Assembly (NCBI GenBank): GCA_041486955.1
Contig: JBGPML010000023.1
Location: 1-10,849 of the forward strand
Source of the DNA: JBGPML01 sp041486955
Lineage (GTDB): Bacteria > Patescibacteriota > UBA1384 > 2-12-FULL-50-11 > DASWYB01
Reading direction: 5' to 3'
DNA: 10,849 bases
The notes under the pieces were generated by a model, which had not been told where the DNA came from, ran no database searches, and worked only from the letters and a program-made list of their open reading frames with translations. Within the stretch, counting starts at the first letter, position 1; every line of letters begins with the position of its first letter. The position numbers and the translations under genes were made by a program. Below are positions 5,268 to 9,539 of the stretch, one piece after another.

Positions 5268-5338
5268 TATAATATTACACGTGGAATAGCTACTGATATC
5301 ATACGTGTGGATCGCCGGCCCGCTAGGGCAGAAAAGGA
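5268..5338 (+). promoter_or_regulatory. ybaB-pth promoter and hairpin leader
   Basis: TATAAT (5268-5273) is a perfect -10 shortly after prfB; no good -35 is visible at 16-18 bp. A small hairpin TCATT/AATGA (5248-5261) lies just upstream of it. The ~65-nt leader can pair ACACGT (5277-5282) with ACGTGT (5303-5308), and GCCC (5318-5321) with GGGC (5326-5329) around GCTA. AAAAGGA (5332-5338) follows the second hairpin after two bases and lies 7 nt before the ATG. Confidence 0.5.
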
Positions 5339-5345
5339 AATTAAT

Positions 5346-5660
5346 ATGTTAGACAAAATGAAGCAAATGAAAGAGCTCCTCGATGTCCAAAGAAAGGCCA
5401 AAGGGGTGCAGAAAGAGTTACGCGATACGGAAATTGAAGCTGTCTCGAACGACGGCAAAATAGAAGTGGTTTTTAATGGTGAGTTAAAACTCATTTCACT
5501 TCACATCGATGAGGCTTATCTCGAAGACAATTCTCTGAAGAATTTAGAACAGACTCTATCGACGACCATCACAGAAGCATTATCAAAAGCTCAACAGGTC
5601 GCTGCTGAAAAGACTCGTCAGATTATGAAGGATATGAATATTAATATTCCCGGACTCTAA
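5346..5660 (+). CDS. ybaB: YbaB/EbfC-family nucleoid-associated protein
   Basis: YbaB/EbfC proteins are small dimeric DNA-binding proteins associated with the nucleoid. The product is 104 aa, the usual family length: an N-terminal helix rich in Met/Lys/Gln (MLDKMKQMKELLDVQRKAK), a central sheet with the typical pattern (NDGKIEVVFNGELKLISLHID), and a C-terminal helix ending in KDMNINIPGL. ATG 5346 is preferred to an upstream in-frame GTG at 5307 because AAAAGGA is well placed, the family begins here, and the added residues would fall in the leader hairpins. In many bacteria this gene sits next to dnaX and recR; here it precedes pth by 10 nt in a probable two-gene operon. Recognition rests on length and pattern rather than a diagnostic catalytic motif. 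Confidence 0.85.
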   Translation: MLDKMKQMKELLDVQRKAKGVQKELRDTEIEAVSNDGKIEVVFNGELKLISLHIDEAYLEDNSLKNLEQTLSTTITEALSKAQQVAAEKTRQIMKDMNINIPGL

Positions 5661-5670
5661 GGATTCAAAC

Positions 5671-6282
5671 ATGATACTCATTGTCGGTTTAGGCAATCCA
5701 GGTCAAGAATACGCCTCAACCAGGCATAATTTTGGGTTTATGGTCTTAGACGCGCTGGCAAACGAGCTCAATCTAGATTGGCATAACGAAGATAAATTTA
5801 ATGCTGAAGTGGCTGAAGTTAATTCCCATCACCATAGTGGCAGAATATTATTAGCCAAGCCGCAAACGTTAATGAATCTTTCTGGCGAAGCGGTAAGTAG
5901 ATTGGCCAATTTTTACAAAATAGCTCCGCAACATATTTGGGTCGTAGCCGATGATTTAGATCTTCCGTTAGGTAAAATCCGCGTCCGTCATAACGGTGAA
6001 ACGGCTGGACATCATGGACTCGATTCGATTACCGAAAAACTAGGTCATAAAGATTTTCCGCGCGTCCGTCTGGGCATTCGAGGCGATGGTCTGCGTGAGG
6101 AATTACGCCAGCGTAATGTCGATAGCAATCAATTCGTCACAAGCTCGTTTGAAACGAAAGAAGAAGAGGCAGTTAATAAAGCAATTTCAACTGCAGTGAC
6201 TCTTATTAAAGAGGGGATTGAGCTCGGCGAATTAAAGGCTCACTCGTATGAAATAAATGGCTTTGACTTGCAAAGTGCTTGA
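5671..6282 (+). CDS. pth: Peptidyl-tRNA hydrolase
   Basis: Pth cleaves peptidyl-tRNAs dropped by stalled ribosomes and so recycles tRNA. The 203-aa protein has the family landmarks: IVGLGNPG with Asn9, STRHNFGF with the catalytic His19, KPQTLMNLSG with Asn69, and VVADDLDLPLGKIR with Asp94. The segment usually written GGHNGL is TAGHHGLDSI here, so the Asn equivalent to E. coli Asn114, which helps position substrate, appears as His (residue ~115). Length is typical. AAGGA (5659-5663) overlaps the ybaB stop and lies 7 nt before the ATG, supporting coupled expression. The stop codon lies within the -35 of the rplA promoter. Confidence 0.93.
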   Translation: MILIVGLGNPGQEYASTRHNFGFMVLDALANELNLDWHNEDKFNAEVAEVNSHHHSGRILLAKPQTLMNLSGEAVSRLANFYKIAPQHIWVVADDLDLPLGKIRVRHNGETAGHHGLDSITEKLGHKDFPRVRLGIRGDGLREELRQRNVDSNQFVTSSFETKEEEAVNKAISTAVTLIKEGIELGELKAHSYEINGFDLQSA

Positions 6283-6307
6283 GTAAAAGAGGGGATTAGG
6301 CTATAAT
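6279..6307 (+). promoter_or_regulatory. rplA promoter
   Basis: TTGAGT (6279-6284), a 17-bp spacer and TATAAT (6302-6307) form a strong sigma70-type promoter. The -35 overlaps the last codons of pth. The start site would be near 6314, giving a leader of about 54 nt. Confidence 0.8.
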
Positions 6308-6322
6308 CGATAAGTAAAAATC

Positions 6323-6363
6323 GGTAGGAGACTTGAAAAAAGTCGCTAGAACTACCAAAGGAG
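6323..6363 (+). promoter_or_regulatory. rplA leader hairpin abutting the ribosome-binding site, possible L1 autoregulatory site
   Basis: GGTAG (6323-6327) pairs with CTACC (6352-6356), and GACTT (6330-6334) with AAGTC (6340-6344). They are separated by an asymmetric loop: GA on one side, GCTAGAA on the other. AAAGGAG (6357-6363) starts on the next base. L1 is known in other bacteria to repress its own operon by binding a leader made of two helices around an asymmetric loop that mimics its 23S rRNA site. The overall shape fits, but I could not match the conserved loop bases, so the L1 assignment is inference. Confidence 0.45.
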
Positions 6364-6367
6364 TCAT

Positions 6368-7069
6368 ATGGCAGATACCACAGCCAAAGCAGCTAAAGAG
6401 AGACAATCACGTCTCGATATCAATAAACGCTTGCGTGAGAAACGCAGCGAACATAAATCGCATTCCAAGCGGTTTTTAAGTGTCTCCGAAAAGATCGACC
6501 CGACTCAAGCTTTTCCATTAGATGAAGCGATTGCCAAAGTCAAAGAGTCGGCTACGACGAAATTTGATAGTTCGATTGAAATCCATCTCCATCTTAATGC
6601 CAAAAAAGGCAAAAAAGGTGCAGAAGACGAATATGCTCGTGGTGTTCTCCACTTACCGAATGGCGTAGGTAAGACCCTTAAAGTCGTGGTATTAGATGAA
6701 GATCTCATTGAACAAATCGCTAAAACGGAAAAAATTAACTTTGATGTCGCCATTGCCACCCCCGCTTTAATGCCGAAAATGGGTAAAGTGGCCAAGATTT
6801 TAGGCACCAAAGGCAAAATGCCGAACCCCAAGGCGGGTACGGTAACTGATAATCCAGAAGCCATCAAACAAGAAATTGAAGCCGGACGGATAGAATACCG
6901 CCAAGATGCCGGAAAGAATATTCACCAAATGATTGGCAAGGCTAGCTGGGACAGCGCTAAGTTAAAGGAAAATGCCGAAGTCGTAATGAAAGCCTTTACT
7001 AGAAACCGAGTTGCTAGTATTTCACTGTCCAGCAGTATGGGACCTGGCGTGAAGGTTTCAGTAGAGTAA
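6368..7069 (+). CDS. rplA: Large-subunit ribosomal protein L1 (uL1) with N-terminal extension
   Basis: L1 forms the mobile stalk of the 50S subunit that helps release E-site tRNA, and in many bacteria represses its own mRNA. The 233-aa product carries the family core: PLDEAIAKVKESATTKFDSSIEIHL-type start at about residue 50, RGVLHLPNGVGK, then KMPNPKAGTVT and a C-terminal AFTRNRVASISLSSSMGPGVKV. The first ~45 residues are an extra basic, Lys/Arg-rich extension not found in E. coli L1, probably contacting rRNA. rplK, the usual upstream partner, is not adjacent, so the gene is a single-gene transcript with its own promoter. It is followed by a structured element (7073-7192) before its terminator. 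Confidence 0.95.
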   Translation: MADTTAKAAKERQSRLDINKRLREKRSEHKSHSKRFLSVSEKIDPTQAFPLDEAIAKVKESATTKFDSSIEIHLHLNAKKGKKGAEDEYARGVLHLPNGVGKTLKVVVLDEDLIEQIAKTEKINFDVAIATPALMPKMGKVAKILGTKGKMPNPKAGTVTDNPEAIKQEIEAGRIEYRQDAGKNIHQMIGKASWDSAKLKENAEVVMKAFTRNRVASISLSSSMGPGVKVSVE

Positions 7070-7072
7070 CGG

Positions 7073-7192
7073 CAACGTCCAAAATTGGCGTCTTTCGGCG
7101 TCAGAGCTTCCGAGCCTCGATCAACGTACCAAATTGTACGCCTCTCTACGGTACTCAGCTCTTTCTGGAAACACATCCAATTTCAGACGTTG
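7073..7192 (+). ncRNA. Structured 3' UTR element, copy 1 (rplA)
   Basis: The element starts 4 nt past the rplA stop codon. Basal helix: CAACGTC (7073-7079) with GACGTTG (7186-7192), a CA/CA internal loop, then AAATTGG (7082-7088) with CCAATTT (7177-7183). A large internal loop follows, with CGTCTTTCGGCGTC (7089-7102) on the 5' strand facing TTCTGGAAACACAT (7163-7176) on the 3' strand. The upper helix is AGAGCT (7103-7108) with AGCTCT (7157-7162), continued by GAG/CTC (7112-7114/7154-7156) after a TCC bulge. The tip is CGTAC/GTACG (7125-7129/7136-7140). The second copy after rplL keeps the loop strands nearly unchanged while the helices differ but still pair. That is strong evidence for a selected RNA structure. 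Function unknown. Confidence 0.75.
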
Positions 7193-7205
7193 AAAATTTA
7201 TCAGT

Positions 7206-7230
7206 AAAAACCCGCCGAAAGGCGGTTTTT
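7206..7230 (+). terminator. Intrinsic terminator of the rplA transcript
   Basis: CCGCC (7212-7216), GAAA loop and GGCGG (7221-7225) are followed by TTTTT. The 3' UTR element at 7073-7192 lies between this terminator and the stop codon. Confidence 0.88.
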
Positions 7231-7238
7231 GGTATAGT
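7230..7238 (+). promoter_or_regulatory. Possible extended -10 promoter of the zinc-finger gene
   Basis: TGGTATAGT (7230-7238) fits an extended -10 (TG-N-TATAGT) placed directly after the terminator T-run. No -35 is visible. The start site would be near 7245, about 24 nt before the ATG. Confidence 0.4.
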
Positions 7239-7268
7239 GTGTGGTACGCAAGTCGAAGGGAGGGGACT

Positions 7269-7457
7269 ATGGCGGAAACTCACCGAGGTCGGGACGAATG
7301 GAAGTGTGGGAGTTGTGAAAAACCGAACAGGGGAACGGCTGAGAATTGTATCGTCTGTGGCTTTCCCAAGCTGCTTCCGGTTTCCGAACCGGATCGTCAT
7401 CCGGAGGCTGACAAGCCTCATAGTGATGTGCTCACCCAAGTGATATGGGCGGTATGA
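7269..7457 (+). CDS. Small RanBP2-type zinc-finger protein
   Basis: 62 aa. ATG 7269 is preferred over upstream in-frame starts because GGGAGGGG (7258-7265) precedes it directly. Residues ~9-33 read DEWKCGSCEKPNRG then CIVCGFPK, which matches the RanBP2-type finger: a Trp two residues before the first Cys, C-x2-C, Asn three to four residues later, and a second C-x2-C. The four Cys would bind one zinc ion. In eukaryotes such fingers bind single-stranded RNA or ubiquitin; short bacterial proteins with this fold are generally uncharacterised. The remaining ~30 residues are polar (EPDRHPEADKPHSD) and lack a recognisable domain. It sits alone between rplA and the rplJ operon, with its own putative promoter and a 3' hairpin, and is GC-richer than its neighbours. 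An RNA-binding role near ribosomal genes is plausible inference only. Confidence 0.7.
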   Translation: MAETHRGRDEWKCGSCEKPNRGTAENCIVCGFPKLLPVSEPDRHPEADKPHSDVLTQVIWAV

Positions 7458-7460
7458 CGT

Positions 7461-7484
7461 GAGGGAGGACAGTTGTTCTCCCTC
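7461..7484 (+). terminator. 3' hairpin after the zinc-finger gene, sister of 2313-2344
   Basis: GAGGGAG (7461-7467) pairs with CTCCCTC (7478-7484) around a ten-base loop, three bases past the stop codon. It has no T-run. The flanks GAGGGAGGA and GTTCTCCCTC are identical to those of the hairpin after the exported-protein pair at 2313-2344; only the centre differs. It lies just upstream of the rplJ -35. Confidence 0.45.
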
Positions 7485-7491
7485 GAATTCA

Positions 7492-7521
7492 TTGACAAGA
7501 AGTTAAAATTTAGGCTATAAT
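7492..7521 (+). promoter_or_regulatory. rplJ operon promoter
   Basis: A perfect -35 TTGACA (7492-7497), an 18-bp spacer and a perfect -10 TATAAT (7516-7521) make the strongest promoter in the window, as expected for L10/L12, which are needed in multiple copies. The start site would be near 7528, leaving a leader of about 200 nt. Confidence 0.88.
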
Positions 7522-7527
7522 TGCTTT

Positions 7528-7711
7528 TGTAATCCAAAGACAGCCAGCGGCAACTAGCCTTAATCATCGCACGATGCGATAGCTTGCCTAGGAACCAATC
7601 TCTGCATTTTTTATGCGAATTGAACCGTGTCTTTGGAAGAGACGGTTTTTTTGTTAACAAAGGTCGTATGTTTGAAACCGTTTCATCCAATAAAAACGGC
7701 GTGAGCCGTTT
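7528..7711 (+). promoter_or_regulatory. Ribosomal protein L10 leader with transcription attenuator
   Basis: The ~200-nt leader has the features of L10 leaders known from Firmicutes and proteobacteria. GGCAA (7549-7553) pairs with TTGCC (7584-7588) and encloses ATCGCA/TGCGAT (7566-7571/7575-7580) with a three-base loop. A 10-nt segment near the 5' end, TCCAAAGACA (7533-7542), is perfectly complementary to TGTCTTTGGA (7628-7637). That second segment is the 5' half of an intrinsic terminator hairpin (7623-7652), so leader closure and terminator are mutually exclusive. In B. subtilis the L10-(L12)4 complex binds such a leader and favours termination when free protein is in excess. The same logic is inferred here. 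After the terminator, AAACGGC/GCCGTTT (7694-7700/7705-7711) forms a last hairpin before AAGGAG (7719-7724). Confidence 0.8.
7623..7652 (+). terminator. Attenuator terminator inside the L10 leader
   Basis: AACCGT (7623-7628) pairs with ACGGTT (7642-7647). After a G-G mismatch, TCTT (7630-7633) pairs with AAGA (7637-7640) around loop TGG, and seven T residues follow (7646-7652). It lies well upstream of rplJ and can be disrupted by the long-range pairing with 7533-7542, so it acts as a conditional terminator. Confidence 0.78.
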
Positions 7712-7728
7712 ATAACACAAGGAGAATC

Positions 7729-8250
7729 ATGACGCGAGAGGAAAAAGAAGCCTACGTGAGTCGTCTCGTTGCTGAACTGCAGGAAACCAAAGCTGCCATT
7801 TTTACCCAATATCGGGGCACAACGGTAGCGCAGATGAATCAATTGCGAGATCAACTCTACGATAAAGGCATTACCTATAAGGTGACTAAAAATAGTTTAG
7901 TCAAACGTGCTCTCGATGAAGCTGGTGTAACATTGTCGGATATTTCAGTTCTTGATCACCCCGTAGCCTTAGCTACTGGGCAAGATGATGAAGTAACGGT
8001 ATCAAAAGCAATTGTTGCGGCTCATAAAGAGTTTGAATCAATTGTGCCGGTGGCAGGAATCATTAACGGTGAATTTGTACCATCAACCGTGATTATCGCC
8101 CTTTCACAATTACCGGGACGCGAAGAATTGTATGGCAAAATGGTTGGCTCATTAGCTGGCTTAACCACGCGCATGGTTCGCACGATTGCGAACCCAATGC
8201 AAGGATTAGTCACGGCATTGGCCCAATTGCAAACACAAAAGGAGGCGTAA
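7729..8250 (+). CDS. rplJ: Large-subunit ribosomal protein L10 (uL10)
   Basis: L10 anchors the L12 dimers to the 50S subunit, forming the stalk that recruits translation factors. The 173-aa protein has the usual length and starts with TREEKEAYVSRLVAELQETKAAIFTQYRG-type sequence; TYKVTKNSLVKRALDEAG follows around residues 45-62. The C-terminal part (RTIANPMQGLVTALAQLQ) would be the helix that binds L12. AAGGAG lies 4 nt before the ATG, behind a stable hairpin. The stop codon overlaps the start of the next ORF (TAATG), so translation of the following acidic protein is probably coupled to L10. Confidence 0.95.
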   Translation: MTREEKEAYVSRLVAELQETKAAIFTQYRGTTVAQMNQLRDQLYDKGITYKVTKNSLVKRALDEAGVTLSDISVLDHPVALATGQDDEVTVSKAIVAAHKEFESIVPVAGIINGEFVPSTVIIALSQLPGREELYGKMVGSLAGLTTRMVRTIANPMQGLVTALAQLQTQKEA

Positions 8251-8600
8251 TGGCAGATGATTCGATGCAATCATCCGGTGACGACGACATTTTACTCGAC
8301 AAAGAGCGAGATGCTGGTGGGGAAAATGACCCAATCGTGAACAGTGAGAAAGATGCGGTTGCCGAGGAGCAATTTAGCGAACCACCAATGCAAGATAGCG
8401 GATCAACTGATGAAGAAGCAGACTCAGCATTGGGCTGGCAAAAAGGAGCGGGCGCAGCCATTACCGATGATGATATCACTGACGAAAATATAGGCGGGAT
8501 CGGTATGCATATTGAAGAATTTGCCGCTGATACGAATGATGACGACTTGGAAGATCTTGATGCGTTCGATGTCGACCAGGACGAAGAAGAACACGTATAA
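8250..8600 (+). CDS. Highly acidic hypothetical protein between rplJ and rplL
   Basis: I do not recognise this 116-aa protein. About one third of its residues are Asp or Glu (40 by my count) against only four Lys/Arg, with no Cys, no signal peptide and no membrane helix. It is likely disordered for most of its length. A less acidic centre (ALGWQKGAGAAITDDDITDENIGGIGMHIEEF, about residues 61-91, with the only Trp) could be a short binding element, and the end is strongly acidic (DQDEEEHV). Start evidence is good: GGAGG (8241-8245) lies inside the end of rplJ, and the ATG overlaps the rplJ stop. rplL follows after 19 nt. Position and coupling imply production alongside L10 and L12. It might bind basic ribosomal or RNA-binding proteins, or act as a chaperone or stalk-associated factor; these are guesses. 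Confidence 0.75.
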   Translation: MADDSMQSSGDDDILLDKERDAGGENDPIVNSEKDAVAEEQFSEPPMQDSGSTDEEADSALGWQKGAGAAITDDDITDENIGGIGMHIEEFAADTNDDDLEDLDAFDVDQDEEEHV

Positions 8601-8619
8601 ATACAATAGAAGGATTAAT

Positions 8620-9069
8620 ATGGCAGACGAAACACAAACTCAAGACGTGGTAGAAACACCACAAGAAGAAACTAAACCGGAAATAAGCGGTAAATTTGCT
8701 GATCTGTTAAAGCAGATCGAACAGATGACAGTGCTAGAATTAGCTGATTTTGTCAAAGCTCTTGAAGACCGCTTTGGCGTAAGCGCCACCGCTCCGATGA
8801 TGATGGCTGGCCCAGCTGCTGCTGGCGCAGGTGATGCGGCTCCCGTGGAAGAAAAAACCAGCTTTACCGTTGTTTTAGCCAATTCAGGCGATCAAAAGAT
8901 TGCGGTAATTAAAGCCCTTCGTGAATTCAGACCTGATCTTGGCTTAAAAGAAGCCAAAGACTTGGTTGATGGGGCTCCAAAAGAAGTCTTAAAAGACGCG
9001 AAAAAAGATGACGCAGAATCGGCGAAGGGTAAGCTAGAAGCGGCTGGCGCCAAAGTAGAGCTTAAGTAA
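8620..9069 (+). CDS. rplL: Large-subunit ribosomal protein L7/L12 (bL12)
   Basis: bL12 is the multicopy stalk protein that recruits and stimulates elongation-factor GTPases. The 149-aa product has a 20-residue polar N-terminal extension (MADETQTQDVVETPQEETKP), then the dimerisation helices (FADLLKQIEQMTVLELADFVKALEDRFG), an Ala/Gly/Pro hinge (AGPAAAGAGDAAPVEE), and the C-terminal factor-binding domain (EKTSFTVVL, KIAVIKALREF, LGLKEAKDLVDGAPK). It is somewhat longer than the usual 120-130 residues. ATG 8620 is chosen because AGAAGGA (8608-8614) precedes it by 5 nt; a longer reading frame from 8512 would overlap the acidic gene and has no family support. It is the last gene of the operon. A structured element (9071-9193) lies between its stop and the terminator. 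Confidence 0.95.
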   Translation: MADETQTQDVVETPQEETKPEISGKFADLLKQIEQMTVLELADFVKALEDRFGVSATAPMMMAGPAAAGAGDAAPVEEKTSFTVVLANSGDQKIAVIKALREFRPDLGLKEAKDLVDGAPKEVLKDAKKDDAESAKGKLEAAGAKVELK

Positions 9070-9070
9070 T

Positions 9071-9193
9071 ACAACACACGAAATTGGCGTCTTTCGGCGT
9101 CAGAACCTGCGTAAATCGCTCCACGTACTTTCATATACGCATCGCGACTTTCCTCGGTTCTTCCTGGAAATACACTCAATTACGTGCATTGTG
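9071..9193 (+). ncRNA. Structured 3' UTR element, copy 2 (rplL)
   Basis: The element starts one base past the rplL stop codon. Basal helix: ACAA (9071-9074) with TTGT (9189-9192), a CA/CA internal loop, CACG (9077-9080) with CGTG (9183-9186), an A/A mismatch, then AATTG (9082-9086) with CAATT (9177-9181). The conserved 5' loop strand CGTCTTTCGGCGTC (9088-9101) is identical to copy 1; the 3' strand TCCTGGAAATACAC (9162-9175) differs from it at only three positions. The upper helix is AGAACC (9102-9107) with GGTTCT (9156-9161), against AGAGCT/AGCTCT in copy 1: compensatory changes. The tip has TCGC/GCGA (9116-9119/9144-9147) and CGTA/TACG (9124-9127/9136-9139). Function unknown; see 7073-7192. 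Confidence 0.75.
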
Positions 9194-9200
9194 AGAATTG

Positions 9201-9245
9201 TGCCAATTATGGCATGAACAAAAAACAGTCGAAAGACTGTTTTTT
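9201..9245 (+). terminator. Terminator of the rplJ operon with a preceding small hairpin
   Basis: TGCCA (9201-9205) pairs with TGGCA (9210-9214) around ATTA. The true intrinsic terminator follows: ACAGTC (9225-9230), GAAA, GACTGT (9235-9240) and a run of T to 9245. The A-rich 5' flank could let it work on both strands. Confidence 0.87.
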
Positions 9246-9253
9246 GTTGTGGG

Positions 9254-9282
9254 TTGAAAAAACGAGCACTCTCTTGTATGAT
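9254..9282 (+). promoter_or_regulatory. Promoter of the small membrane protein gene
   Basis: TTGAAA (9254-9259), a 17-bp spacer and TATGAT (9277-9282) form a good sigma70-type promoter. The expected start near 9289 leaves a leader of only about 12 nt, just enough to hold the AGGGG ribosome-binding site (9291-9295). Confidence 0.75.
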
Positions 9283-9300
9283 CTTGCGGTAGGGGCGGCC

Positions 9301-9471
9301 ATGAAAGTTGTGAGCTGGATAATCATCGCTTGTGTCGCGGCTGAGATAACCGCGGGTTCGTGGCCATTTGCGTCAGGCTCGATAACAAAAAGAGCTGCTG
9401 TCGTGTTGCTTGGAACCATCGTAATCGGATTCGGAATACTCGGTCTGACGATATTGGCATGTATATCCTAA
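9301..9471 (+). CDS. Small two-helix membrane protein of unknown function
   Basis: 56 aa, no recognised family. ATG 9301 is chosen because a well-formed promoter and AGGGG (9291-9295) lie immediately upstream; a longer frame from 9184 would run through the rplL terminator. The first hydrophobic segment (about residues 3-19, VVSWIIIACVAAEITAG) and the second (about 31-55, AAVVLLGTIVIGFGILGLTILAC) are joined by a short loop with basic residues (SITKRA), which suggests a helical hairpin with a cytoplasmic turn. It is a stand-alone transcript bounded by a strong terminator. It could be an envelope, stress or toxin-like peptide; nothing in the sequence decides. Confidence 0.6.
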   Translation: MKVVSWIIIACVAAEITAGSWPFASGSITKRAAVVLLGTIVIGFGILGLTILACIS

Positions 9472-9477
9472 AGGGCT

Positions 9478-9507
9478 GGACGGCTATCGCAGTAGCCGTC
9501 CGTTTTT
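9478..9507 (+). terminator. Strong intrinsic terminator
   Basis: GGACGGCTA (9478-9486) pairs perfectly with TAGCCGTCC (9493-9501) around TCGCAG, followed by GTTTTT. It ends the small membrane protein transcript, and its T-run overlaps the position expected for the -35 of tgt. Confidence 0.92.
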
Positions 9508-9531
9508 ATTACTCGAGAAAACGGATATAAT
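9503..9531 (+). promoter_or_regulatory. Probable tgt promoter giving a leaderless transcript
   Basis: A perfect -10 TATAAT (9526-9531) lies 8 nt before the tgt ATG, so transcription should begin at or within two bases of the start codon. The -35 position at 17 bp reads TTTTTA (9503-9508), a poor match formed by the terminator T-run. No usable Shine-Dalgarno sequence would be inside the transcript. Confidence 0.6.
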
Positions 9532-9539
9532 ACATAGGT

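Noticed and set aside
5307..5345. GTG-initiated extension of the YbaB protein.
   Set aside because: It would place coding sequence over the leader hairpins and ribosome-binding site; the family start is ATG 5346.
8512..8619. N-terminal extension of L12 by 36 residues.
   Set aside because: It overlaps the acidic ORF and has no family support; AGAAGGA places the start at 8620.
7073..9193. CRISPR-like direct repeat because of the shared CGTCTTTCGGCGTC strands.
   Set aside because: There are only two copies, 2 kb apart, each inside a larger structured element and without spacers.
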